Shown here in pieces: positions 34,638 through 43,276 of a DNA stretch of 64,000 bases (position 1 is its first letter; each line of letters begins with the position of its first letter). Under the pieces are notes generated by a model. That model made no database searches. It was not told the DNA's origin and saw nothing but the letters and a program-made list of their open reading frames with translations. This DNA comes from CAG-791 sp963605745 (GTDB taxonomy: Bacteria > Bacillota > Clostridia > Lachnospirales > Lachnospiraceae), in the NCBI GenBank assembly GCA_963605745.1, contig CAVCWT010000007.1, forward strand, positions 18,141-82,140. The letters are read 5' to 3'. The translations under genes were made by a program, and so were the position numbers.

Positions 34638-35063
34638 ATGGCTAAGAAAGTAGAAGGTTACATCAAATTACAGATCCAGGCCGGCAAAGCAACCCCTGCA
34701 CCGCCTGTAGGACCTGCACTGGGACAGCATGGTGTTAACATCGTAGAGTTCACCAAGCAGTTCAATGCGAAGACAGCAGACATGGGCGACACGATCGTTC
34801 CTGTTATCATCACAGTTTATGCTGACAGATCTTTCAGCTTCATCACCAAGACCCCTCCGGCAGCTGTTCTGCTCAAGAAGGCAGCTGGAATCCAGAAGGC
34901 TTCCGGTGAGCCCAACAAGAACAAGGTTGCATCTGTTACCAAGGCTCAGGTTGAGGAAATTGCCAAGACCAAGATGCCTGATCTGAATGCCGCTTCCCTT
35001 GAGGCAGCAGCAAGCATGATCGCCGGAACAGCTCGCAGCATGGGTATCACTGTTACAGACTAA
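34638..35063 (+). CDS. rplK: 50S ribosomal protein L11
   Basis: L11 forms the GTPase-associated centre with 23S rRNA. It has 141 residues. 'GYIKLQIQAGKATPAPPVGP' is the family signature, with the proline-rich hinge and 'SFITKTPPAAVLLKKAAG' in the middle. AAAGGAGG lies just upstream. The 150-bp leader after nusG contains small stems and may include an L1 target, which I could not confirm. Confidence 0.97.
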   Translation: MAKKVEGYIKLQIQAGKATPAPPVGPALGQHGVNIVEFTKQFNAKTADMGDTIVPVIITVYADRSFSFITKTPPAAVLLKKAAGIQKASGEPNKNKVASVTKAQVEEIAKTKMPDLNAASLEAAASMIAGTARSMGITVTD

Positions 35064-35086
35064 GGGTCAGAATTGGAGGTTAAATC

Positions 35087-35776
35087 ATGAAGCACGGAAA
35101 GAAATATGTTGAGGCCGCTAAGCTGATCGACAAGTCCAAGACTTACGAGGCGGAAGAGGCAGTTGCACTGGTTAAGAAGGCTGCATCTGCTAAATTTGAT
35201 GAGACAGTAGAGCTGCACATTCGCACAGGCTGCGATTCCCGTCATGCAGATCAGCAGATCCGCGGAGCTGTTGTTCTCCCTGCAGGAACCGGTAAGGACG
35301 TTCGCGTTCTCGTTTTCGCAAAGGGAACCAAGGCTGACGAGGCAACTGCTGCAGGCGCTGATTTCGTAGGCGGCGAGGAGCTGATCCCGAAGATTCAGAA
35401 GGAAGGTTGGCTTGACTTTGACGTTGTAGTTGCAACTCCTGATATGATGAGCGTTGTAGGACGTCTTGGTAAGGTTCTGGGACCGAAGGGTCTTATGCCG
35501 AACCCGAAGGCTGGTACCGTAACGATGGATGTCACCAAGGCCATCGCTGATATCAAAGCCGGTAAAGTTGAGTACAGACTGGATAAGGCTAACATCATTC
35601 ACGTAACTCTGGGCAAGGCATCCTTCACAGAGGAGCAGCTGATGGAGAACTTTAACGCACTGATGGGTGCAATCGTTAAGGCTAAGCCTTCATCTGTTAA
35701 GGGCCAGTATCTCAAGAGCATCTCCATTGCTACAACAATGGGCCCTGGCGTGAAGATCGTTTCCAACAGATATTAA
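35087..35776 (+). CDS. rplA: 50S ribosomal protein L1
   Basis: L1 builds the mobile stalk at the E site and often represses the rplK-rplA mRNA. It has 229 residues. The signature 'PKGLMPNPKAGTVT' is present, along with 'EYRLDKANIIHVTLGKASF'. It starts 23 bp after rplK with a TTGGAGG site. Right after its stop comes dispersed motif B (35778). Confidence 0.97.
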   Translation: MKHGKKYVEAAKLIDKSKTYEAEEAVALVKKAASAKFDETVELHIRTGCDSRHADQQIRGAVVLPAGTGKDVRVLVFAKGTKADEATAAGADFVGGEELIPKIQKEGWLDFDVVVATPDMMSVVGRLGKVLGPKGLMPNPKAGTVTMDVTKAIADIKAGKVEYRLDKANIIHVTLGKASFTEEQLMENFNALMGAIVKAKPSSVKGQYLKSISIATTMGPGVKIVSNRY

Positions 35777-35777
35777 T

Positions 35778-35824
35778 ATGATATCAGGGGCAAAAATCTA
35801 AAGCTCCGATGAGAGCTTGCCCCA
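35778..35824 (+). repeat. Dispersed intergenic motif B, copy 1
   Basis: ATGATATCAGGGGCAAAAA...ATGAGAGCTTGCCCC. GGGGCAA and TTGCCCC can pair, with AGCTC/GAGCT inside. Related copies are at 51810 and 62300. Confidence 0.6.
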
Positions 35825-35879
35825 GCATCATTAATATTGCCGAGACTGCCGGCAGGCAGGATTGGATGCGGGACAACGG

Positions 35880-35894
35880 ATATTTCTGAAAATC
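35880..35894 (+). promoter_or_regulatory. Possible CodY box upstream of the rplJ promoter
   Basis: ATATTTCTGAAAATC matches 12 of 15 positions of the CodY consensus AATTTTCWGAAAATT and ends 12 bp before the -35 element. Confidence 0.35.
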
Positions 35895-35906
35895 AGCAAT
35901 TATCTG

Positions 35907-35935
35907 TTGACGCCGTGATCTAGTTCTGCTATAGT
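35907..35935 (+). promoter_or_regulatory. Sigma-A promoter of rplJ-rplL
   Basis: TTGACG (35907-35912), a 17-bp spacer and TATAGT (35930-35935) place the start near 35942, at the beginning of the L10 leader. Confidence 0.85.
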
Positions 35936-35941
35936 AGCCAA

Positions 35942-36058
35942 TGGTCTGAACAGACCAGCCGAAGACAGCAGGTGCCGTAAAGGCGTAATGCATTGCAGCC
36001 TGCCGAGGATGATGAATGAACTTTCTCCCCCTCTGTCATGCGGCAGAGGGGATTTTCA
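35942..36058 (+). ncRNA. Ribosomal protein L10 leader
   Basis: The leader has the conserved segments GACAGCAGGTGCC (about 35963-35975) and GCCTGCCGAGG (about 35998-36008) of the Bacillota L10 leader. It ends in a terminator hairpin (CCCCTCTG/CAGAGGGG, about 36028-36051) followed by ATTTTC. In this family L10(L12)4 binds the leader and promotes premature termination, giving feedback on rplJ-rplL. Confidence 0.85.
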
Positions 36059-36101
36059 TTATCTCCACAGTCGGCAACAAGAATCTATAAGGAGGTAAGA
36101 A

Positions 36102-36662
36102 ATGGCAAAGATCGAAGAGAAAAAACCTGTCGTACAGGAGATTTCCGAGAAGATCGATGGTGCAGTATCTGTTGTTCTGGTTGACCACAGAGGACTGACG
36201 GTTGCACAGGATACGGAGCTTCGTAAGCAGCTTCGTGAGGCTGGCGTACAGTACAAGGTTTACAAGAACACCATGATGCGTTTCGCATTCAAGGGTACCG
36301 ATTGCGAGCAGCTCGACCAGTATCTTGACGGACCCAGTGCCGTTGCAATCTCGAAAGATGATGCAACTGCTCCGGCAAGAATTCTCTGCAAGTTTGCAGA
36401 AAAGGCAAACAAGCTGGAAATCAAAGGCGGTGTAGTAGAGGGCAAGGCTTATGATGAGGCTGCTCTGAAGGAGCTTTCTCAGATTCCTTCCAGAGAGGAG
36501 CTGCTCTCCAGATTGCTCGGAAGCATGCAGTCCCCGATCACCAATTTTGCTCGTGTTATCAAGCAGATTGCGGAGAAGGACGGCGAGGCAGCTCCGGCTG
36601 CAGAGGCTCCCGCAGAAGAGGCTCCGGCTGCAGAGACAGCAGAAGCTCCCGCAGAGGCTTAA
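36102..36662 (+). CDS. rplJ: 50S ribosomal protein L10
   Basis: L10 anchors the L7/L12 stalk. It has 186 residues. The N-terminal rRNA-binding part has 'VVLVDHRGLTVAQDTELRKQ' and 'YKVYKNTMMRFAF'. The C-terminus carries an unusual Ala/Glu/Pro-rich tail (about residues 163-186) after the L12-binding helix. AAGGAGGT precedes the ATG. Expression should follow the L10 leader. Confidence 0.97.
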   Translation: MAKIEEKKPVVQEISEKIDGAVSVVLVDHRGLTVAQDTELRKQLREAGVQYKVYKNTMMRFAFKGTDCEQLDQYLDGPSAVAISKDDATAPARILCKFAEKANKLEIKGGVVEGKAYDEAALKELSQIPSREELLSRLLGSMQSPITNFARVIKQIAEKDGEAAPAAEAPAEEAPAAETAEAPAEA

Positions 36663-36736
36663 TTCTTTCTCATAGGAGAAAGGAAAGGCGGCATGGTGCC
36701 GCGTAGAATTACGATAATAATAGGAGGTCATTTAAG

Positions 36737-37111
36737 ATGGCAAAGTTAACTACCGCAGAATTCATCGATGCGATCAAAGAGTTGTCCGTTCTCGAGCTGA
36801 ACGATCTCGTTAAGGCTTGCGAGGAGGAGTTTGGTGTATCCGCAGCAGCAGGTGTTGTTGTAGCAGCAGCAGGCGCTGGCGCAGCAGCTGAGGAAGAGAA
36901 GACTGAGTTCGATGTTGAGCTGACTGAGGTTGGCCCGAACAAGATCAAGGTTATCAAGGTTATCCGTGAGATCACCGGCCTTGGCCTGAAGGAGTCCAAG
37001 GATATGGTTGAGGCAGCTCCGAAGGTTGTTAAGGAGCAGGCTCCGAAGGCAGAGGCTGACGACATCAAGGCTAAGCTTGAGGCTGAGGGCGCTAAAGTTA
37101 CTCTTAAATAA
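36737..37111 (+). CDS. rplL: 50S ribosomal protein L7/L12
   Basis: L7/L12 recruits translation factors to the ribosome. It has 124 residues. The N-terminal dimer domain is followed by an alanine-rich hinge and the C-terminal domain 'KIKVIKVIREITGLGLKESK'. Its last codons and TAA (from 37097) are the first unit of an 86-bp tandem array. rpoB, the usual next gene, is absent. Confidence 0.97.
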   Translation: MAKLTTAEFIDAIKELSVLELNDLVKACEEEFGVSAAAGVVVAAAGAGAAAEEEKTEFDVELTEVGPNKIKVIKVIREITGLGLKESKDMVEAAPKVVKEQAPKAEADDIKAKLEAEGAKVTLK

Positions 37112-37337
37112 TAGAGCAACAGCGTAAAGGACGTTAAGGAGTGTGCGAAGCACACCGAGGCCGGCCTGCCGGGTCCGGCCGGGTTACTCTTAAATAATAG
37201 AGCAACAGCATAAAGGACGTTAAGGAGTGTGCGAAGCACACCGAGGCCGGCCTGCCGGGTCCGGCCGGGTTACTCTTAAATAATAGAGCAACAGCATAAA
37301 GGACGTTAAGGAGTGTGCGAAAGCACACTCCTTTTTT
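37097..37337 (+). repeat. 86-bp tandem array copying the rplL 3' end, ending in the terminator
   Basis: Units begin at 37097, 37183 and 37269, with exact 86-bp spacing. Each starts with the last rplL codons and stop (GTTACTCTTAAATAA) and includes the left part of the terminator stem (GGAGTGTGC-GAA-GCACACC). The first two copies then carry a GC-rich stem (GGCCGG/CCGGCC). The third copy instead completes the terminator GGAGTGTGC/GCACACTCC followed by T6 at about 37309-37337. Confidence 0.95.
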
Positions 37338-37454
37338 ATGCTCTATTTATTTTCGTACTCTGGAAATCCGCTCTCTGATTCGATATACTAGAAATCGTGA
37401 GTTTAGCAGTGAGGAATTGACAGAATTTACATAAAGATACAAGGAGGATTCCAT

Positions 37455-39041
37455 ATGAAACCCGTAGTACTGGTAGTAATGGACGGCGTAGGCTGGACAG
37501 ACAAAGATCAGGGAAATGCTGTAATGCATGCCTACAAGCCCCAGTTGGACGAGCTGATGACGAATTGGCCTCATACAACCATTAAGGCGAGCGGAATGGC
37601 AGTTGGCCTTCCCAGCGATGATGACATGGGCAACTCTGAGGTAGGACACAACGCACTGGGCTGTGGTCAGATTTATTCCCAGGGAGCAAAGCTAGTCAAC
37701 GAGAGCATCGAGTCCGGCAAGATTTACGAGTCGGATGCATGGAAGGGTGCTGTCAGCTACCTGAAGGAGCACGGCGGCAAGCTGAACTTTGTTGGTCTCC
37801 TGTCCGATGGTAACGTTCACTCCAATATTTCCCACCTGATCGCAATGATCAAGGAGGCAAAGGCTGAGGGAATTGCTGAGGTTCGCGTACATGCGTTGTT
37901 GGATGGCCGTGATGTTCCGGAGACCTCTGCACTGACCTATGTAGATCAGCTGGAGAAGGTTTTTGAAGAACTGAATGATGACACGTTCCATGGCTGCATC
38001 GCTTCCGGCGGCGGCCGTATGACCATCACAATGGACCGTTATGAGGCAGACTGGTCCATGGTTGAGAAGGGCTGGCACATCCATGTCATGGGTGACGGAC
38101 CGAAATATGCATCTGCAACTGAGGCCATCGAATCCCTCCGCGCAGAAGGCGGCTATACCGATCAGTATCTGCCCGGCTTTGTCATTGCAGACGCTGACGG
38201 CAATCCGGTTGGACCGATCGAGGACGGCGATTCTGTCATCCTGTTCAACTTCCGTGGTGACCGTGCCGTTGAGTTTTCCAAGGCCTTCGATTACATGGAT
38301 AAGGGCTTTGATAAGTTCCCGATGGAGAAGAAGCCGAAGGTCTACTATGCAGGCATGCTGCAGTATGACGGTGACCTCAAGCTCCCGGACAACTTCCTGG
38401 TAACACCCCCTCACATCGAGCATACCATGAGCGAGTTCCTGGTTGAGAAGGGCGTAAAGAGCTATGCTTGCTCTGAGACGCAGAAATTCGGCCACATGAC
38501 CTATTTCTGGAACGGCAACCGTTCTGAAAAGTTCTCCGATGAGCTGGAGGACTGGGAAGAGGTTCCTTCGGATGTCATTCCTTTCGATCAGAAGCCCTGG
38601 ATGAAGGCAACTGAGGTGACTGAGAAGATCGTTGAGGCCATCGAGAGCGGCAAATATCAGTTCATTCGCTGCAACTATCCGAATGGTGATATGGTTGGCC
38701 ACACCGGCAACTACGAGGCAACCATCATCGGTGTTGAGTCCGTTGACCTGAACCTCAAGAGAGTCATGGATGCCTGCATCAAGCATGATTATTGCTTGCT
38801 GGTTATGGCAGATCACGGTAACTCGGACCAGATGTATGACAAGGGAACCAACCCGGATGGCTCTCCCAAGCCCAAGACCTCTCATACACTGGCAAAGGTT
38901 CCGTTTGCTGTATTCAACGGACCGGAAGGCACCAAGATCAAGGAGAATGGCGACTTCGGCCTTGCCAACGTAGCAGCAACAACCGTTAAGATTCTGGGCT
39001 ACGAGCCTCCGAAGGAATGGATGGAGAGTATCATTGAGTAA
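37455..39041 (+). CDS. gpmI: 2,3-bisphosphoglycerate-independent phosphoglycerate mutase
   Basis: This glycolytic enzyme interconverts 3- and 2-phosphoglycerate with two Mn ions. It has 528 residues. The catalytic serine is in 'MGNSEVGHNALGCG', near residue 64. Metal ligands lie in 'VVMDGVGW' and 'VMADHGNSDQM'. It is preceded by an AAGGAGG site and its own short leader; a weak promoter (TATACT near 37383) may serve it. The end overlaps clpX by 8 bp. Confidence 0.97.
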   Translation: MKPVVLVVMDGVGWTDKDQGNAVMHAYKPQLDELMTNWPHTTIKASGMAVGLPSDDDMGNSEVGHNALGCGQIYSQGAKLVNESIESGKIYESDAWKGAVSYLKEHGGKLNFVGLLSDGNVHSNISHLIAMIKEAKAEGIAEVRVHALLDGRDVPETSALTYVDQLEKVFEELNDDTFHGCIASGGGRMTITMDRYEADWSMVEKGWHIHVMGDGPKYASATEAIESLRAEGGYTDQYLPGFVIADADGNPVGPIEDGDSVILFNFRGDRAVEFSKAFDYMDKGFDKFPMEKKPKVYYAGMLQYDGDLKLPDNFLVTPPHIEHTMSEFLVEKGVKSYACSETQKFGHMTYFWNGNRSEKFSDELEDWEEVPSDVIPFDQKPWMKATEVTEKIVEAIESGKYQFIRCNYPNGDMVGHTGNYEATIIGVESVDLNLKRVMDACIKHDYCLLVMADHGNSDQMYDKGTNPDGSPKPKTSHTLAKVPFAVFNGPEGTKIKENGDFGLANVAATTVKILGYEPPKEWMESIIE

Positions 39042-40767
39042 TTACGAACACGACAATACTACGCATATTCGTTATTGCGCTATTTGCCATCGTTCGGAAG
39101 AGACAGCAGGTCACCTGGTAGATATGCCGGGTGGCCTGTCCGTTTGTCCGAACTGCATGCAGAACATCATCAATGCGGCCAGCACAGTGGATTATCAGAG
39201 CTTTATGAATGAGCTCTCCAAGGGAAACCTTCCGAACCCAGCAGATTTTGGCGTTGATGTTACAGCATGGGGGCTTCCGCCGTTTTCTTTCGGCGGGCCA
39301 AATACGACCGGCACGAACAGCGATAACCAGAGTAACAACGAAGACAATGTAATGCCTGCAAACATTTCGTCCAACGGAAATGCAGATCATCATGCAGAAG
39401 GAACGGGATCTTTAGGGAATCCGGAAGACGCAAAAAACACATCCGGCTCTGATGCGGGCAGTTCCGATGAAGGTTCTGACGAGGATGGCGATTCCAATGC
39501 GGACTCCAAGGAGGGATCCGGCAATCAGCACCGAAGACCTACGGTCAGCTTTGTGAACCTGGGAGACATCTTTGGCGGCGGAGCCGGTCTTGGCAGGCAG
39601 CCAAAAGTAAAAAAGAAAAAAAAGACAGGACCGAAACCTCTTTTTACTTCGGAGAATATTCCGGCGCCGCACCTTCTGAAGGCTGAACTGGATAAATATG
39701 TCATCGGACAGGAAAAGGCGAAAAAGACCATTTCCGTTGCGGCCTACAACCACTACAAGAGAGTAAAGACCGGCACGATGGATGACATCGAGATCGAAAA
39801 GTCCAACATTTTGCTCATCGGACCCACCGGTGCCGGAAAGACCTATCTGGTTCGAACCCTGGCAAGGCTCCTGGATGTGCCGCTTGCCATCACGGATGCG
39901 ACGAGTCTGACGGAGGCCGGTTACATCGGAGATGATGTGGAAAGCTGCATTTCCAAACTTCTTGCCGAGGCAGACAACGATGTGGACAAGGCACAGCGCG
40001 GCATCATCTTCATCGACGAAATCGACAAGCTGGCCAAAAAGCAGAATACCAACTCCAGAGATGTCTCCGGAGAGGCCGTACAGCAGGGCTTGTTAAAACT
40101 CCTCGAGGGGAGTGAGGTCGAGGTCCCCGTTGGCGCCAGCTCCAAAAATGCCATGGTTCCGACCGTGACGGTGGATACGAGCAATATTCTGTTCATCTGC
40201 GGCGGCGCCTTCCCGGCTTTGGAGGGGATCATTCGCGAGCGTCTGAATAAACAGTCTTCCATGGGATTTTCGGCTGAGCTGCGGGATCGCAGCGGCAAGA
40301 ACAATGACGTACTGACGAAGGTGACCAATGAAGACCTGCGCACCTTTGGCATGATTCCGGAGTTCATCGGGCGTCTTCCGATTACCTGCACGCTGCAGGA
40401 TCTGGATGAAGAGATGCTGGTGCGGATCCTGAAGGAACCCAAAAATGCCATCATCAAGCAGTATCAAAAGCTTCTGGCCCTGGATGACGTTGTTCTGGAC
40501 TTTGACGAGGAAGCCCTTCATGCGATTGCGAAAAAGGCGATGGAGAAGGACACCGGGGCAAGAGCACTGCGTTCCATCATTGAGAACTTCATGATGGATA
40601 TTATGTACGAGATTCCAAAGGACAAGAACATCGGTCATGTCACCATCACCGAGGATTATGTCAACGGACACGGAGGACCTCGCATTGAGATTCGACAGGA
40701 TCTGGAGATTCCGGTGATGCGTCTGGAGACACAGAACAATAGCCTGGAAGAGAATGGCGATTTTTAA
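39034..40767 (+). CDS. clpX: ClpX-like AAA+ unfoldase with long acidic linker
   Basis: ClpX unfolds proteins and feeds them to ClpP. It has 577 residues against about 420 usually. The N-terminal zinc domain has two CxxC pairs ('YCAICHRS' and 'VCPNCMQN'). A low-complexity Asn/Ser/Gly/Asp-rich linker covers about residues 88-175, and the AAA+ module follows. Walker A is 'GPTGAGKT', Walker B is 'IIFIDEID', the pore loop is 'GYIGDD', and the ClpP loop appears as 'MGF' in place of IGF. The start is TTG at 39034, overlapping gpmI, after TGGAGAG; no ATG or GTG fits the zinc domain. It could be a second ClpX paralogue, since clpP is not adjacent. Confidence 0.88.
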   Translation: MSNYEHDNTTHIRYCAICHRSEETAGHLVDMPGGLSVCPNCMQNIINAASTVDYQSFMNELSKGNLPNPADFGVDVTAWGLPPFSFGGPNTTGTNSDNQSNNEDNVMPANISSNGNADHHAEGTGSLGNPEDAKNTSGSDAGSSDEGSDEDGDSNADSKEGSGNQHRRPTVSFVNLGDIFGGGAGLGRQPKVKKKKKTGPKPLFTSENIPAPHLLKAELDKYVIGQEKAKKTISVAAYNHYKRVKTGTMDDIEIEKSNILLIGPTGAGKTYLVRTLARLLDVPLAITDATSLTEAGYIGDDVESCISKLLAEADNDVDKAQRGIIFIDEIDKLAKKQNTNSRDVSGEAVQQGLLKLLEGSEVEVPVGASSKNAMVPTVTVDTSNILFICGGAFPALEGIIRERLNKQSSMGFSAELRDRSGKNNDVLTKVTNEDLRTFGMIPEFIGRLPITCTLQDLDEEMLVRILKEPKNAIIKQYQKLLALDDVVLDFDEEALHAIAKKAMEKDTGARALRSIIENFMMDIMYEIPKDKNIGHVTITEDYVNGHGGPRIEIRQDLEIPVMRLETQNNSLEENGDF

Positions 40768-40815
40768 TTTGCTGCCGGCAGATTAACAGAACTGTTTTCG
40801 GACAGCACAGAGCAT

Positions 40816-40857
40816 AAAAAGAGCACTGCAGACGAATGAATCTGCAGTGCTCTTTTA
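40816..40857 (+). terminator. Intrinsic terminator after clpX (probably bidirectional)
   Basis: AAAAGAGCACTGCAGA pairs perfectly with TCTGCAGTGCTCTTTT around an eight-base loop. T and A runs on both sides let it serve clpX and the convergent arcC. Confidence 0.9.
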
Positions 40858-40982
40858 TTCTTTATCATGAATCCGTGAATCCGTACAGCGAATTTTAATT
40901 AGCTGGCTATATTAATCTGTCTGAGTTTGCAAAATGCTGCAACGGCACAGAAAAATCGCTGTACTGCGAATGAGTGAATCCA

Positions 40983-41927
40983 TCAGGCCGTGATGACTGT
41001 TCCTGCCTTTCCCTCCATGGCGGCAATGGCGTTCTCGGCTGTTGTAATGATCGCACGTCCGGAAGGGTTTGCTGTCAGGTAGCTGATGGCAGCCTGAACC
41101 TTCGGCAACATATCGTTGGTGCCGAATTCGCCGTCTGCAATATACTGCTGGGCGGTTGTCACATTCATGGTATTGATGACAGTCTGATTCGGTGCTCCAA
41201 AGTGCAGGAAGGCATTGGGTACGCTGGTGAGAATCAGCAGAACATCGGAGTGCAGGTCGCTGGCGAGCTTGCCGGCAATGTCATCCTTTTCAATCACGGC
41301 AGAAGCGCCCTGGAGTGCCTCATCCTGTACGATCACCGGAATTCCGCCGCCGCCGCAGCAGATGACAGCCTGTCCGTTGTCTGCAAGGAGCTTGATGGAA
41401 TCGAGCTCCAGAATCTCCAGTGGCTTCGGGGTTGCTACAACGCGAAGGTAGCCCTTGCCGTCCTCCTCCGTGACGTGATTGCCTTTTTTTACCTCATTTT
41501 CCGCATCTTCTTTGGACATATAACGACCGATTTTTTTCGAAGGGGCGTAGAAGGCCTCGTCATAAGGATCCACACTGACCTGTGTCAATATCGTAGATAC
41601 CGGTGTGGAGTTGCCGCGGGAGAGGAGCTCTGCCTTCAGGGCGTTCTGAATATCATAGCCTGCATAACCCTGGCTCATGGCGCTGCACACGCACATGGGC
41701 GCAGCGGAGTAATCAATATAGATGCGGTGCAGCTCTGTCATAGCCTTATGGATCATGGATACCTGAGGACCGTTGCTGTGCGTAATGGTCAGCTGGCAAC
41801 CGGCTTCCATGAGGTCTGCAAGATATTTTGCAGTGTGGTGAACGGCATCCCACTGCTGCGTGGTGGTATATCCGAGCGCATTGTGTCCGAGTGCAACAAC
41901 AACTTTCTTTGTGGTTGTGTTTTCCAT
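40983..41927 (-). CDS. arcC: Carbamate kinase
   Basis: It makes ATP from carbamoyl phosphate and ADP. It has 314 residues. Family motifs are 'VVALGHNALGY', 'THSNGPQVSMI' and 'VICCGGGGIPVI'. No arginine deiminase or ornithine carbamoyltransferase gene is nearby, so it is a stand-alone gene and its carbamoyl phosphate source may lie elsewhere, for example in purine or agmatine breakdown. It is divergent from cysK. Confidence 0.95.
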   Translation of the reverse strand: MENTTTKKVVVALGHNALGYTTTQQWDAVHHTAKYLADLMEAGCQLTITHSNGPQVSMIHKAMTELHRIYIDYSAAPMCVCSAMSQGYAGYDIQNALKAELLSRGNSTPVSTILTQVSVDPYDEAFYAPSKKIGRYMSKEDAENEVKKGNHVTEEDGKGYLRVVATPKPLEILELDSIKLLADNGQAVICCGGGGIPVIVQDEALQGASAVIEKDDIAGKLASDLHSDVLLILTSVPNAFLHFGAPNQTVINTMNVTTAQQYIADGEFGTNDMLPKVQAAISYLTANPSGRAIITTAENAIAAMEGKAGTVITA

Positions 41928-42028
41928 ATGTAGTCTCCCTGTCGATGGTGCAGATCAAGTCTGCGAATATCCTAAGTGTAGCATAAAGGCGAGGGTTTAG
42001 CATCGATGAAATTCCATCCAGAAATCCC

Positions 42029-42057
42029 TTGACACAGATAGGAAAAGAGGGTATAGT
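42029..42057 (+). promoter_or_regulatory. Sigma-A promoter of cysK
   Basis: TTGACA (42029-42034), a 17-bp spacer and TATAGT (42052-42057). The resulting leader of about 135 nt holds a stem (ACCGAGATCC / GGATCTTTCGGT, about 42121-42147) but no T-box or SAM motif. Confidence 0.8.
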
Positions 42058-42196
42058 TCTATTCAAGTTAATCATACATGATTACTAGGAAATAAAAACA
42101 AATCAGAAATTTGCAGCTGCACCGAGATCCGGCAAGGATCTTTCGGTACGGCACGGAACAAAAGGACTCAGATTTACAAAGACGGAGGATACGATC

Positions 42197-43138
42197 ATGG
42201 GAAAGATTTACAAGAGCGCATTGGAACTGGTAGGGCACACACCTCTTCTGGAGCTGGCAAATTTTGAGGCGAAAAAGGGCATTACCGAGACCAAGATTAT
42301 TGCTAAGCTGGAATATTTTAATCCGGCCGGCTCGGTAAAGGACCGCATTGCAGTTGGCATGATTGAGGATGCAGAAAAGAGTGGTCTGCTCCAGCCCGGC
42401 GGAACCATCATTGAGCCGACGAGCGGCAATACCGGAATTGGTCTTGCTGCCGTTGCTGCGGCAAAGGGCTATCATGCAATCCTGACTCTTCCGGATACGA
42501 TGAGTGTGGAGCGCCGCACCCTGCTGAAGGCTTATGGCGCGGAGCTGGTTCTGACAGAGGGAGCCAAGGGAATGAAAGGCGCCATTGCCAAGGCCAATGA
42601 GCTAAAGGAGAGCATCCCCGGTGCAGTTGTTCTGGGACAGTTCGATAATCCGGCCAATCCGAAGACTCATTATGAGACCACAGGACCTGAGATCTGGGAG
42701 GATACGGACGGACAGGTTGATGCTTTTGTTGCAGGTGTTGGGACCGGCGGAACCTTGAGCGGCGTTGGTAAATATTTGAAAGAAAAGAATCCGAACGTCA
42801 AGATCATCGCCGCAGAGCCGGATACCTCGGCCGTTCTGTCCGGCAGTGCACCGGGTCCGCACAAGATTCAGGGAATCGGTGCAGGCTTTGTACCGGCAAC
42901 GCTGGATACGGGCATCTATGATGAGATCATCCGCGTTCCGAATGAGGCAGCCTTTGAGACTGGCCGCGAACTGGCACATGCAGAAGGCTTCCTGACCGGC
43001 ATCAGCTCCGGTGCTGCTGTCTGGGCTGCACTGCAGCTGGCAGCAAGAGAGGAATATAAGGGCAAGAACATCGTCGTTTTGCTGCCGGATTCCGGCGATC
43101 GCTACCTCTCCACGGCGCTTTACAACACGGAAGGTTGA
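42197..43138 (+). CDS. cysK: Cysteine synthase A (O-acetylserine thiol-lyase)
   Basis: This PLP enzyme makes cysteine from O-acetylserine and sulfide. It has 313 residues. The PLP lysine is in 'NPAGSVKDRIAVGM', near residue 44. 'EPTSGNTGIGLAAVAAAKG' is the substrate loop and 'GVGTGGTLSGVGKYLKEKNP' the phosphate-binding loop. It has its own promoter and a strong terminator, so it is monocistronic. Confidence 0.97.
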   Translation: MGKIYKSALELVGHTPLLELANFEAKKGITETKIIAKLEYFNPAGSVKDRIAVGMIEDAEKSGLLQPGGTIIEPTSGNTGIGLAAVAAAKGYHAILTLPDTMSVERRTLLKAYGAELVLTEGAKGMKGAIAKANELKESIPGAVVLGQFDNPANPKTHYETTGPEIWEDTDGQVDAFVAGVGTGGTLSGVGKYLKEKNPNVKIIAAEPDTSAVLSGSAPGPHKIQGIGAGFVPATLDTGIYDEIIRVPNEAAFETGRELAHAEGFLTGISSGAAVWAALQLAAREEYKGKNIVVLLPDSGDRYLSTALYNTEG

Positions 43139-43183
43139 TTTGGCCAAATAACGACCTCATGATCGGATTGGAATGGAATAGAG

Positions 43184-43218
43184 AAAAAGCCCCTGCACGC
43201 TTTGTGCAGGGGCTTTTT
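43184..43218 (+). terminator. Intrinsic terminator after cysK
   Basis: AAAAAGCCCCTGCAC pairs perfectly with GTGCAGGGGCTTTTT around a five-base loop. Confidence 0.95.
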
Positions 43219-43276
43219 GCGTGCTGAATTTTTTTACCCCCTTGTATTCTGAAATGAAAGCAATAAAATGCATATA

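Noticed and set aside
42058..42196. T-box or other riboswitch in the cysK leader
   Set aside because: No AGGGTGGNACCGCG motif or SAM core was found, only one simple stem.
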